Below, piece by piece: positions 29,909 through 38,613 of a DNA stretch of 64,000 nt. The stretch comes from Paulinella micropora (lineage: Eukaryota; Cercozoa; Imbricatea; Euglyphida; Paulinellidae), in assembly GCA_019918135.1 (NCBI GenBank), contig WBZZ01002490.1, positions 248,001 through 312,000 on the forward strand, read 5' to 3'. The notes beneath the pieces are model-generated. The model was not told where the DNA came from, ran no database searches, and worked only from the letters and a program-made list of their open reading frames with translations. Each line of letters begins with the position of its first letter. Position 1 is the stretch's first letter. The translations under genes were made by a program, and so were the position numbers.

Positions 29909-31132
29909 TCAAGAATGGCTTGCCTCTAGACTTGTTTCTACAGCCCGCCCGAGAGGGCTTGGTATTTCCTGGAGGATAGACAAGCAAGGCGACTCAGCTT
30001 CTCTTTCTCCCCAAGCGTTGCCGCGCGACGAGCCTGTGCCAGTGCGGGGCGCGCTCTGGCGCGGTCTGAGGTTGGGGCTGGGAGCCATGCGCAGGCGGTA
30101 TCGGTGCGGAGAAAAGCTGGCAGAGAGCTCGGCGCTCGCGCTCTTGTTCTTTTTGTCTACTACCGGGTTCAGCTTGGGGTTGACCAGCCCTTGTGGGCCT
30201 TGTTCCTTTTCTTTTGTTTCTTCTTCTTGTACCGACGGCTGCGCCGCTGCGTGACCGCCGGTGGCCTCTTTATTCGGCGGTTGTTCAGGCCCAGAAACCG
30301 TCGCCGGGGCGTCTGGTAGTAAGGGTTTGTCGGAACAGGCGCCGAAGGACGCCTGCGACATCTGCGTGGCTACCAGGTGGGTCCAGATGGTAGGTAAAAG
30401 AGCAGCCAAGACGCCCAGCGCGAAAGCCCACAGGGGCAGCTGGGCTGTCCGTGGAGGCCGGCGTGCGGACAGCGAGAGCCGCAGCCAGACCACTAGGTAA
30501 GCCGCGCAGAGTAAAGAGCCCAGCCCCGTCACCCACTGGAGGCAGTACAGCCGCGACGACATGCGAGAGAGCCGCGGGGAGCCAATCTGTGCCTCTCCCC
30601 CCAGCTCTCCCGCAGCCTCCCCGGAGACCTCCTCTACCTGTTGACGGCGGCGGGCCAGCACCAGCCCTAGCTGGCGTATTTGCAGGTTGGCGCGAAGCAG
30701 CAGCCAGCCGCCGTAGAGCTGTGCTTGCAGCAAAAAAGCCTCCACTGGCCAGCTCAGCCCGGTGGCGAGGGAAACCCCCGTACAGACGACACACAGGACA
30801 AGACGCGGGAACCGGGAGTGCGAGGGCGCGCCCTGACCCAAGTAAGCCAGACCAGTCGGGTAGCGTTCTAGGCATTCAAGCCAGACGTGCCAGGCTAGCG
30901 GCAACAGCGTGGCACGGTAGGCCAGCGGGGGCTCCACTCCCTTTTCGCACAAGAGTATGAGCGCGAACCCGTGCGCCAAGTTCCACACCCATATCCGCGG
31001 CAGCGTGAACAGGGCTGTCTCGCTCCAGCGGCGGTCCATTCCGCCAATCAACTGCAGACCTGACAGCCAGGCCAAGCCACACGCAAAGGCGAGGACACCT
31101 ACCAAGCCGTGCCCTAAAGAAAAGCCGCGCAT
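29909..31132 (-). CDS. Multi-pass membrane protein, about seven segments
   Basis: This protein of about 407 residues, from the ATG at 31132, has about seven hydrophobic segments in the first 275 residues, for example GLVGVLAFACGLAWLSGLQL, LVLCVVCTGVSLATGL and FALGVLAALLPTIWTHL. A long hydrophilic C-terminal tail, rich in Ser, Pro, Glu and Arg, follows. The layout recalls receptor-like or glycoprotein-M-like viral membrane proteins, but no diagnostic motif is present, so the resemblance is only topological. The tail has several arginine/serine pairs that could be phosphorylated. Confidence 0.65.
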   Translation of the reverse strand: MRGFSLGHGLVGVLAFACGLAWLSGLQLIGGMDRRWSETALFTLPRIWVWNLAHGFALILLCEKGVEPPLAYRATLLPLAWHVWLECLERYPTGLAYLGQGAPSHSRFPRLVLCVVCTGVSLATGLSWPVEAFLLQAQLYGGWLLLRANLQIRQLGLVLARRRQQVEEVSGEAAGELGGEAQIGSPRLSRMSSRLYCLQWVTGLGSLLCAAYLVVWLRLSLSARRPPRTAQLPLWAFALGVLAALLPTIWTHLVATQMSQASFGACSDKPLLPDAPATVSGPEQPPNKEATGGHAAAQPSVQEEETKEKEQGPQGLVNPKLNPVVDKKNKSASAELSASFSPHRYRLRMAPSPNLRPRQSAPRTGTGSSRGNAWGEREAESPCLSILQEIPSPLGRAVETSLEASHS

Positions 31133-31258
31133 AGCAAAAGTCCGGCCGGGTGCATACAGAAGAACAAGGAAGCTAGGCTTCTCGTGTCCTTTTTTTTTCT
31201 TTTTTTTAATTATTATTACTAATATTACCACCAACAAAAAAAACTAAGTTACGGAGGG

Positions 31259-34240
31259 CTAGCTTTGCCGCGCGGGCCGAGCAGGGGGACCAGAGGGTGT
31301 GGCTCTGTGCCGCTTGAACACCAGCATACGAAAGGTTTCGGCAGTGGGGCCCGCCATGGACACTGGCGCGTGGCACTCTAGTACAAAGTCTGACAGGATT
31401 TTGGGGGCCTGCACCTGCACAAAATCCCAGTGCCGATCAATTAGAAAAGCGTAGCGCACGCGCCGGTCCTTTTGTATCAAATTTAGCAAAATTCTCTTGT
31501 GCGGCGGTTTCCAGCCTGCATAAAAGCTGAAAAGTGCAATACTAGAACAGGCAGCGCCCTGTGCCGGGCCGTCGTCGGGCAGAATCGTAGCCAAGGTGAA
31601 GCCCTCGCGGCAGCCCGTGCCCCAGGAGACCCGCGGTCGCGTAGCCCGGGCCAGCACACCTTGCAGCCTAGAGAGCATCAAGCTCCAGGCGGTGGTCTGG
31701 GTTGCTGCAAAGTCCCCAGAGTCAAAGCCGTACACCGCCCGAAAGCCCATCACGCCCGCGATATTGACCGCGTGCCCCTCTCCGGCCCCAGCGTCCACAA
31801 AGATCAGCTCGCCTTTTTCTTTTTGCAAGTAGTAATCCAGCAGCGCGTACAAGAGGGGCTGTGCCGTGCCCTGTGTACCGGACTCTTCCTGGTTGCGTGC
31901 GCAGGGGGACGAGCGCCTGATCATGACGGCCGAGGTTGCCGCCTCCTTACCCAGCGGCGAGGCCAGCCCGTCCCCGATCACTCCCCGTGCCTGGCGGTAG
32001 AAAAGCAGCAGCCTCTTAGCTTGCGCACACGAGTTCGGCTCGTTCGCCTTGCCGGGAAGGCACAGCACGTAGGGGTTGGCGCCTCTGCACACGGCGCACA
32101 CGGACGCCGAGAAAATGTTCCCCTCCAACGTACAGTTGGGGCAGTTCCACGTGTCGCCCAAGACGCACCCCGCCGGGAACAGCAGTGAGTCGCGGGGTGG
32201 GGGCTCTGGTTTCCCTGGGCCGTAAAGTTCCGGCTCGCCCAGGAGCTCAAGGTCCCGGGGGGCACCTACCTGCACCTGCAGGTACGCGCCCCCTGGACCC
32301 TGCGGTGAGTCGCGTACTACCTCCAGCAGCAGCAGACAGACCCAGACCACGAAGCAACCGACCAGCTCCTCCGACAGGCGCCGGCGTGCCGAGACCTGGT
32401 TGGGGGGGTCGTGGACTAAGAGAAAGTGCCCGGCCGGCGCCTTGCTGTCGTCGAAAAAAAGTCCGCGCAGCTCCGGGGGGACGTGCGCAAAACTAGCCGC
32501 GCTGCCTAGGTTGGACAGGTAGCGGAACGCGCGCCCCAGCGTCTCGCTCGCGCTCTTCTTCGCACGCAGCAAGTAATACCACCAGCGGCCGAGCTGCATG
32601 GCGGGTGCTGGCAGCGGCTCCTGCTCCCGCCGCCGCTGCCGCAACGCGCAGTGGCTAAACGTCAGCCCGTCCAGCCACTGCGCAGGCGCTTCCTCCGCGC
32701 ACAGCCGCAGTTCTTGGCACACCGCCAGCGCCCAGCTCTGCGCGGGGCGCAGCACGCAAGCCCGGTCTCGCAGCCGGCTTCCGTAGAAGCACAGAAAGAG
32801 TGCTAGCGCGTTCGACAACCTCAGGGTGGACGATCGCACTCGCGGCTCCGTGCTTAGCGGGCTGGCTAGGCAGCGCGCTGTGCCAGAGACCAAGAAGCGT
32901 CGTCGCTCTCTGTCCCAAGTAAAGATCTCGGGCCCCAACTCAAACATGCACAGGCGGAACGCCGCCCACAAGAACCGAGCCAGAAAGTCACACAGCTCGC
33001 CCTCCCAGTACCCGCGCCCCCCCACCTGCTGCCACTGAGCTTCTTGTACCGACGCTGTCATAAGTTCAGGCAGCGGTTCACCAACCTGCAGGCGCTCCGC
33101 CAAGCCCGCCGCCTGCAGGAGCACCGCAGGGATCGTCGGTGGCGGGGTAGTAGTGGTCGGCGGTATTCGCAGAGGCGCGGGCGTAGGCGTGACGCGCGCC
33201 GGGGTCTTGCTCTTCCTGACAAGTTGCAGGTAGTCGTCAAAATTAGAGCTTGCGCCCGGCACCGACGGTGGCCACCAACTTCTAGCCAGGCTCAGCACTG
33301 GCTCCTGCGCAAGCGTCTCTATTTGCTCGGCAACGACCGCTAGCCCCGCCCGACACAGCGCCGCTTCGCTACGCAGCGCTCTGAACAGCGCGGCCAGCAC
33401 CAGCAGGTTTGATAACGTGCACGCTCGCTGGCACAGCAACCTCTCCACGCGCGTCGTCGTACAAGAGATCGCCAGCTCTTGCGCATGCGCGAGCCCCGAG
33501 TGGGACAACATGTACTGTTGCCGTCGTTCGCTCCAGCACAGCGAACTAGGCCCGAGCTTCGAAAGCAGCAGGTTGTCGCAGCACTCCAGGGCCAGGCGCT
33601 CCACCAGGGCCGCCAGCGCGGCCCCCCGCCCCGCCTGTGCCCCTCCATTGCCCTTGTCTATCTCTACGCCCGCCCATTCACTGCAAAGCCAGAACTCGTC
33701 GTCGTCCGGCTTCTTTTTTCTCCCCTTCCCCTTCACCCACAAGAGACAGCCCACCGCGGGCGTGCACCCCGTAGCCAAGTGCATGTACTGTTGCAGCGCC
33801 GCCCTTTTCACTAGCACGGGCAGGCTGGGGCATTGCACAAAGGCATACGTCACGTTCTCCATCTCCAAAGTATGCAATCTGGGCAGCCCGCTGTCACGGG
33901 GTGGCGACAACGACGACGTCCACGCTATTTTAGCCCACCTCTTAGCATCTAGACTTTCGATGGGTACCCGCACGGCGGGCCTTTCGCGATGGGCCGCGTC
34001 TTCCGCAGCCCATCGTAGTAAAGGAGCTCGGGCGGGCACACTGCTAGCAGCCTGCCCAACGCTGGCTTGCCGCCTTACGTTTTCCTTCCATTCTACAAGC
34101 CAGCGTTGTTGTCGAGCGGCAGGAGGGCTGTACTCGTAGTCTCGAACAGTTTTGGTTTTGATCTGACAACGCTGACACACCAAACTTGCTTTCTCAAGGA
34201 CGTTTAACAGCGCTTGTAGCTGCAAACCAACCGAATCCAT
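31259..34240 (-). CDS. RanBP2-type zinc finger and methyltransferase protein
   Basis: This protein of about 993 residues starts at the first ATG (34240). Near residues 695 to 722 it has a RanBP2-type finger: WNCPNCT, an Asn five residues later, then CAVC. In such fingers these residues bind zinc and often ubiquitin or RNA. Beyond residue 815 a Rossmann-type methyltransferase follows, with glycine motif VDAGAGEGHAV and an acidic residue at the end of the next strand (YGFDSGDF). The glycine motif is close to that of DOT1-like and other class I enzymes. The first 690 residues are helical and Ala/Leu-rich and not recognised. Possible targets are RNA cap, DNA or histone; none is favoured by sequence. 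Confidence 0.65.
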   Translation of the reverse strand: MDSVGLQLQALLNVLEKASLVCQRCQIKTKTVRDYEYSPPAARQQRWLVEWKENVRRQASVGQAASSVPARAPLLRWAAEDAAHRERPAVRVPIESLDAKRWAKIAWTSSLSPPRDSGLPRLHTLEMENVTYAFVQCPSLPVLVKRAALQQYMHLATGCTPAVGCLLWVKGKGRKKKPDDDEFWLCSEWAGVEIDKGNGGAQAGRGAALAALVERLALECCDNLLLSKLGPSSLCWSERRQQYMLSHSGLAHAQELAISCTTTRVERLLCQRACTLSNLLVLAALFRALRSEAALCRAGLAVVAEQIETLAQEPVLSLARSWWPPSVPGASSNFDDYLQLVRKSKTPARVTPTPAPLRIPPTTTTPPPTIPAVLLQAAGLAERLQVGEPLPELMTASVQEAQWQQVGGRGYWEGELCDFLARFLWAAFRLCMFELGPEIFTWDRERRRFLVSGTARCLASPLSTEPRVRSSTLRLSNALALFLCFYGSRLRDRACVLRPAQSWALAVCQELRLCAEEAPAQWLDGLTFSHCALRQRRREQEPLPAPAMQLGRWWYYLLRAKKSASETLGRAFRYLSNLGSAASFAHVPPELRGLFFDDSKAPAGHFLLVHDPPNQVSARRRLSEELVGCFVVWVCLLLLEVVRDSPQGPGGAYLQVQVGAPRDLELLGEPELYGPGKPEPPPRDSLLFPAGCVLGDTWNCPNCTLEGNIFSASVCAVCRGANPYVLCLPGKANEPNSCAQAKRLLLFYRQARGVIGDGLASPLGKEAATSAVMIRRSSPCARNQEESGTQGTAQPLLYALLDYYLQKEKGELIFVDAGAGEGHAVNIAGVMGFRAVYGFDSGDFAATQTTAWSLMLSRLQGVLARATRPRVSWGTGCREGFTLATILPDDGPAQGAACSSIALFSFYAGWKPPHKRILLNLIQKDRRVRYAFLIDRHWDFVQVQAPKILSDFVLECHAPVSMAGPTAETFRMLVFKRHRATPSGPPARPARQS

Positions 34241-34626
34241 TGGCGGTCCCTTATCGTCTCTAACACGTTCACCTCTCTCTCTCAAACCTTTTCACACACA
34301 CCTGTTACAAAAAGCGCTTTGCGTGCAGCGGGCGGAAGGGAGGAGGGCACAGGAGAACGAAAACCTCTCTCCACCCCCTCCCCTCCTCCCCCCCCCCATT
34401 CACTACCCCAGAGCGGGCTGTGGGAAGAGAAGGGGGAGGGGGGGGAAGTAAAGGGAGTAATAGCAGACCCCCGCCGGCCAGATCCCCGGCTTCTCGACAA
34501 CCAGACCCCTAACTTCTTCGTTGCTTAGCTCTGCAGCTTTGGCCAAAGCATCCAGACCCCCCTGTCGCCGCCTTCTTGCCGTGGTCGCTGCCTTCCCGCC
34601 TGTGTAGCAGAGGAAACGGAGTGTTG
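34241..34626. other. Intergenic region with C and G runs
   Basis: It contains purine and pyrimidine homopolymer blocks at about 34370 to 34450 (CCCC runs, then GGGG runs). I see no gene. The minus-strand methyltransferase gene starts at its left side. Confidence 0.4.
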
Positions 34627-34640
34627 TTTTTAATTAAAAG
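34627..34640. terminator. Palindromic poly(A) signal
   Basis: TTTTTAATTAAAAG overlaps the stop codon of the minus-strand zinc-finger gene and supplies ATTAAA on either strand. Confidence 0.5.
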
Positions 34641-35457
34641 TTAGTTTTTGTTTTAACATTGGCTGCACTACACAGTCGCGCGCAAAAGACGCAGCTGTCG
34701 AGTCCCCGTCGTCGACGTTCGGGCTGTCGTACAAGCTCCGTGGGGGCCTGTCGCCCGTGTGCTCACGGCGCTTGTGTATAGTGAGTCCGCTAGCTGTCAC
34801 GAACCTTTTGCGGCATTCATCGCAAGCGTAAGGCCGCAGAGGGTGCGCATGGCGCTTGTGCTGTGCCAGCAAGCTGGCCGTCGTGAACTTGCTATCGCAC
34901 ATGTCGCAGCCGTAAGGCCTGTGCGCACGGCGCTTGTGCCTTGTGAGCTCGCCAAGTTCTGCGAACCTTCTATTGCACTGGTCGCAGGCGTAAGGCTTCT
35001 CACCCGTGTGCGCACGGCGCTTGTGCTGTGACAGATTGCTAGATGTCGTAAACTTGCTGTCGCACTCATCGCAGCCGTAAGGCCTCTCGCCCGTATGCAC
35101 GCGCTTGTGCACAGTGAGATTGCTAGATTGCGCAAACTTGCTATCGCACTGGTTGCAGGCGTAAGGCTTCTCGCCCGTGTGCACGCGCTTGTGATTGGTG
35201 AGCTCGCCAGACCCCGCAAACCTGCTGTCGCACTCGTCACAGGCGTAAGGCTTCTCGCCCGTGTGCGCACGGCGCTTGTGATCCGTGAGCTCGCCAGACC
35301 CTACAAACCTGCTGCTGCACTCGTCGCAGGCATAGGGCTTCTCGCCCGTGTGCGCGCGGCGCTCGTGTTCTGCGAGATTGCCAGAATTCGCAAAATTTCT
35401 GGCGCACCAGTCGCAGGCGTGAGGGGTTGTGGATACGGCCTGCCTTCTTGACCGCAT
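34630..35457 (-). CDS. C2H2 zinc-finger protein, eight fingers
   Basis: This protein of about 275 residues, from the ATG at 35457, has eight consecutive C2H2 fingers of the form [17 protein letters not shown] with two following histidines. Most are joined by TGEKP or TGERP linkers, the pattern of sequence-specific DNA-binding arrays. Several helices share residues (SGELT, SSNLT, SSNLS), so neighbouring fingers would read similar triplets. Two linkers (RP and PLRP) are shortened. It is likely a viral transcription regulator. The upstream open frame is low-complexity and is not included. Confidence 0.88.
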   Translation of the reverse strand: MRSRRQAVSTTPHACDWCARNFANSGNLAEHERRAHTGEKPYACDECSSRFVGSGELTDHKRRAHTGEKPYACDECDSRFAGSGELTNHKRVHTGEKPYACNQCDSKFAQSSNLTVHKRVHTGERPYGCDECDSKFTTSSNLSQHKRRAHTGEKPYACDQCNRRFAELGELTRHKRRAHRPYGCDMCDSKFTTASLLAQHKRHAHPLRPYACDECRKRFVTASGLTIHKRREHTGDRPPRSLYDSPNVDDGDSTAASFARDCVVQPMLKQKLTFN

Positions 35458-35684
35458 CCCTCCCCCCGACTTGCCTCCTTTTCTTTTGTGTTGAGTTGCA
35501 AGAGGAGAGTCGGGGGAGGGAAGGGAGGGGGTTCCAACAGAGTGAAAAGGAAAGAGAGGGAGGGGGGTGCAGGGAGGCGCCCCCCCCCCCTCCCTCTCTC
35601 TCTCTCTCTCGGACAGGGCTTGGGAAGCCAAGCTAGCCCATCCCCTATCTCTTATTTTGCAAAGAGGAGCGCGGACTGGACACC

Positions 35685-36149
35685 ATGGCCTCGCCTTCTT
35701 CTGGCGCACTGCAGCCGCAATTTCTGCAGCGGATCCCTTCTCTGTCGTCATCGCCGCTGCAGCAATTGAAGCAAATAGTTTGCTCTGCTCGTTGCGGCAA
35801 AAGAAAACAAAAGTTGTTCGAACCCGTGATGAACTTGGACGATCTGCGCAGGGAAATAAACGCGTGGTGCACCAAGACGGCAAAAGATTATAAAAAGTAT
35901 AAGTATCATGTAGATCCCGAGCCTGAAGTATTCATACGAGAGTTGATACGGACAGCAAGCAGGGCATTGTGTTTACAGCTTACAAGAAGAAAATCGACGA
36001 GGTAGATATGAAAGAGATGGAAAGCTTGACTTTCGACAATCTCAAGACAAAAATGACAGCAGGGCGCCTAAAAACGGAATTGGATTGGAATTCTTTCCTG
36101 GAGAAATTTCTGCTTGAAAAGCAACAAGTGTTTTTAAAGAAGGACTAAG
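35685..36149 (+). CDS. Small basic protein of unknown function
   Basis: Coding runs over two overlapping frames, 35685 to about 36005 and about 35950 to 36149, which together would suit one protein of about 150 residues. Splicing, an assembly error or decay could explain this. The visible part is Lys/Arg-rich ([17 protein letters not shown]) with a Cys pair (CSARC), and the second part is helical and charged ([16 protein letters not shown]). No family is recognised. Confidence 0.4.
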
Positions 36150-36215
36150 CTTCATTCCGTTAGCGGTTGCGAGCTAAGATTTTTATTTAGTACAACGAAA
36201 TCGTTCCTTTCGCGG

Positions 36216-36779
36216 CTATTTTTGCTCTTGCTCGGCCCAGCGGTTCTCGGCGTGGACGGCTAATTCTTCTTCTGGAGTGAAGTCGTTTTGGATGTTAAAG
36301 GTCTCGCGTATCTGTTCGGGTGTTTTGCCCTTGATCATTGTCGCCACCTTGGCGCACGTCAGCTCGAGCAGAGGCTTGATGTCCATGTAGTTGGCGGTCA
36401 GGATCAAGTCAAAGAGAGTCGGCTGATCGACATCGACGAATTGTGCATCCCATTCGCCGACTACCTCTGCCAGATTAGCGCTCCTGAGCGGCTTTTCGAT
36501 CTCCAGCGGCTTATCGTCAGCTACATGCCGCTCCAGGTACTTGACAACAAGGGACAGGGTGTCGCTCTTGACCTCTGGCAGAGGGATAATTGACTCTTCT
36601 TTGTCTCCCTCGACCATTGTTTTGATTAGTTGGGACATCAGGGCCGCTTTCTTGGCTACTGGAAACAACTTTTTGTCTTGGGACTCCAGCTGCAAATTTT
36701 CGTCGTCCTCTCCTTCGCCGTCCAGCCCCGTGACGGCCGGCTTATTTTTTTTTTCCTCCTTGGGCGGCGACTGAGACAT
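36216..36779 (-). CDS. Skp1 homologue
   Basis: This 187-residue protein matches Skp1 along most of its length. The BTB-like N-terminal part has IKTMVEGD and IPLPEVKSDTLSLVVKYLE. The middle has WDAQFVDVDQPTLFDLILTANY, close to WDxxFxxVDQxTLFxLIxAANY in cellular Skp1. The C-terminal F-box-binding helices include MIKGKTPEQIRETFNI and NDFTPEEE. Skp1 bridges F-box proteins to cullin-1 in SCF ubiquitin ligases. An acidic, Lys/Glu-rich N-terminal extension of about 40 residues is unusual. Conservation of the F-box-binding end suggests it still binds F-box proteins, possibly the one encoded at 3.9 kb. Confidence 0.95.
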   Translation of the reverse strand: MSQSPPKEEKKNKPAVTGLDGEGEDDENLQLESQDKKLFPVAKKAALMSQLIKTMVEGDKEESIIPLPEVKSDTLSLVVKYLERHVADDKPLEIEKPLRSANLAEVVGEWDAQFVDVDQPTLFDLILTANYMDIKPLLELTCAKVATMIKGKTPEQIRETFNIQNDFTPEEELAVHAENRWAEQEQK

Positions 36780-36950
36780 CGTGATGGACTTTGGTCTGTC
36801 GGGCAGGGGTTAGGGGAGAGGAGGGAGAGGTGTGCTACAAGAAAAGGTGCTGGAGAGAGGGAGGGGCGGGGCCCCCCCCCCTCCCCGAGAGGGATAGCCC
36901 CTCTTGTCTCTCCCTCTCCCCCCCCCCCCAAGAGCTTTATCATACGTGTT

Positions 36951-36956
36951 TATAAA
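36951..36956 (+). promoter_or_regulatory. TATA box
   Basis: TATAAA lies about 50 bases before the ATG at 37005, after a purine/pyrimidine run region at 36860 to 36930 that divides this gene from the divergent Skp1 gene. Confidence 0.55.
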
Positions 36957-37004
36957 GAGATTCTAGGTTAGCTACAACTTACTCGCACACACCCACACGC
37001 TGAT

Positions 37005-38546
37005 ATGTTTCGACGGAAGAAACACCCTTCAGTGAGTTGCGCGATCCATTCTGGGCCTGCAGAAAGTAACCTGGACAATGAGCTTTTAGGTGTAGGGGAC
37101 TGGCAAGCAGTGTTCAAGAGGAACCCGCCTGCGTGGGGGGACTCCACGCAGGGGATTTTTGCGACCAGAACAGCGGCAGTTACGGCAAATGGTTTTCTCA
37201 AAGAACTGAACAAACTCATGAAATACGAAAGAATTCCAAGCAAAAAGCACCATCTGTGGAACTTGGAAGAAAAGGAACCGATATCAGGCCTTGGAAAGCA
37301 AGAATTTGTAAACATGGCTAACCCAAGCCTGATTCCTGAAAATAAGGACGGCAGTTTGGACTTTTCTGTAGCAACCTGCCGCCAAGAAAACCTGGCAAAG
37401 CTTATCCACCGGAAAGGTGAATGGGACTCTGCGGGCATTGTCGTGCATGCAGATTTTGTACTGCTCAAAAAAATGTTAACTTTATACAAAGCAGAGCCTG
37501 CAACAGAAGAAATCAACAATATTTTTTGGGAGGTAAGAGTCCGGCTGCTGTTGCACAAAGAAACAAACGGATTTGTATCACCGGTGCTGCGCGCCTTTGT
37601 TTCCTACACTAAAGAAAACTACGCTGAAAAAAAGGATCCCGTCTACTACATCTGCCTGCCCGTAGCAGGCGAAGACTTCTCCTTTTCTGATCCGGGTGTC
37701 GTGGAAAAGGTTCGCCAGCAATTTTTAATGGACCTTGCCACAGAAAGAGACGTGTTGAGCAAAGAACACTTGCTTTATCTGGACACGCGCGGGCGCCGCT
37801 ATGCGTACAACAAGGAGATACAAGCAATCCGATGTGCAGACTGGGACCATACACGCATGATTCACATCAAGCCTGTATGTGTCAATGCTAGAAGATCTGA
37901 TCAAGTGCATCCTTTTCTGCAAAAATTGCAAAAATCACCAAGAAAAAATCCGAGTGTAAGCGAGGTAGTCAAGTTTACCAACGCAATCAGCTTCTACTGT
38001 GGCTGGTGGTTGGAGGAGGCAGAGGAGGCAGAGGGAGAGGAGGAGGAGGAGGGCGGAAAGGAGAATGGGGTCTTACTCTGGTTGCAAGTGGCCAAATCGT
38101 TGCAAAAAGAGGTTGTAAGCGAAGATGGCTCTGTGGGGAAAAGGAAGCAAGTATGTGCTTTATGGTGCGCAGACCTTCTGACGCAGGGCAGAGACAGTCC
38201 CTTCTTGGTTTGGTATCAGTATATGCAAGAAGGCGGCGCAGAGTGGCCTGCGACAGAGTTGCACAACAAGAAAAATAGGTTTTTATTTCCCTACCTCTTC
38301 AGATACGGTCTTCTCGAAAAAGCAGGTGATTACCCAGAGGGAAAATACCAGCTAGCCTCTCCGCGCAGAATTGTGGGAGACAAGGACGTAACAAACAAAG
38401 TCTTATATAATTCTATCTTATGTACCCTCCCAGATGACCAGGTTGCAAGGCATAACGTTTTCTGCTACCTGGCAAAAGAGATGTGCGAGCTAGTGCTCAA
38501 GCACATGCAAAGGGAATGTACCAGCGCGGTCTTAAAAGTAAAATAA
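37005..38546 (+). CDS. Protein of unknown function with acidic repeat
   Basis: This 513-residue soluble protein has no signal peptide or membrane segment. An acidic stretch of Glu codons built from GAG/GAA repeats lies near residues 338 to 352. A Lys-rich N-terminal half and segments such as FLVWYQYMQEG and HLLYLDTRGRRYA give a faint resemblance in spacing to the kinase-like proteins, too weak to assign. The TATA box upstream and a palindromic poly(A) site right after its stop make it a well-bounded gene. Confidence 0.7.
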   Translation: MFRRKKHPSVSCAIHSGPAESNLDNELLGVGDWQAVFKRNPPAWGDSTQGIFATRTAAVTANGFLKELNKLMKYERIPSKKHHLWNLEEKEPISGLGKQEFVNMANPSLIPENKDGSLDFSVATCRQENLAKLIHRKGEWDSAGIVVHADFVLLKKMLTLYKAEPATEEINNIFWEVRVRLLLHKETNGFVSPVLRAFVSYTKENYAEKKDPVYYICLPVAGEDFSFSDPGVVEKVRQQFLMDLATERDVLSKEHLLYLDTRGRRYAYNKEIQAIRCADWDHTRMIHIKPVCVNARRSDQVHPFLQKLQKSPRKNPSVSEVVKFTNAISFYCGWWLEEAEEAEGEEEEEGGKENGVLLWLQVAKSLQKEVVSEDGSVGKRKQVCALWCADLLTQGRDSPFLVWYQYMQEGGAEWPATELHNKKNRFLFPYLFRYGLLEKAGDYPEGKYQLASPRRIVGDKDVTNKVLYNSILCTLPDDQVARHNVFCYLAKEMCELVLKHMQRECTSAVLKVK

Positions 38547-38550
38547 GTGT

Positions 38551-38560
38551 TTTTAATTAA
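38551..38560. terminator. Palindromic poly(A) signal between convergent genes
   Basis: TTTTAATTAA lies just past the stop of the plus-strand gene and before the end of the minus-strand GTPase gene. It contains the ATTAA core on each strand. Confidence 0.45.
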
Positions 38561-38613
38561 TAACAACTTCAAATGTTTTTTTTTCCAGTCCGCGCCAGCG
38601 GGGGGATGGAGGA

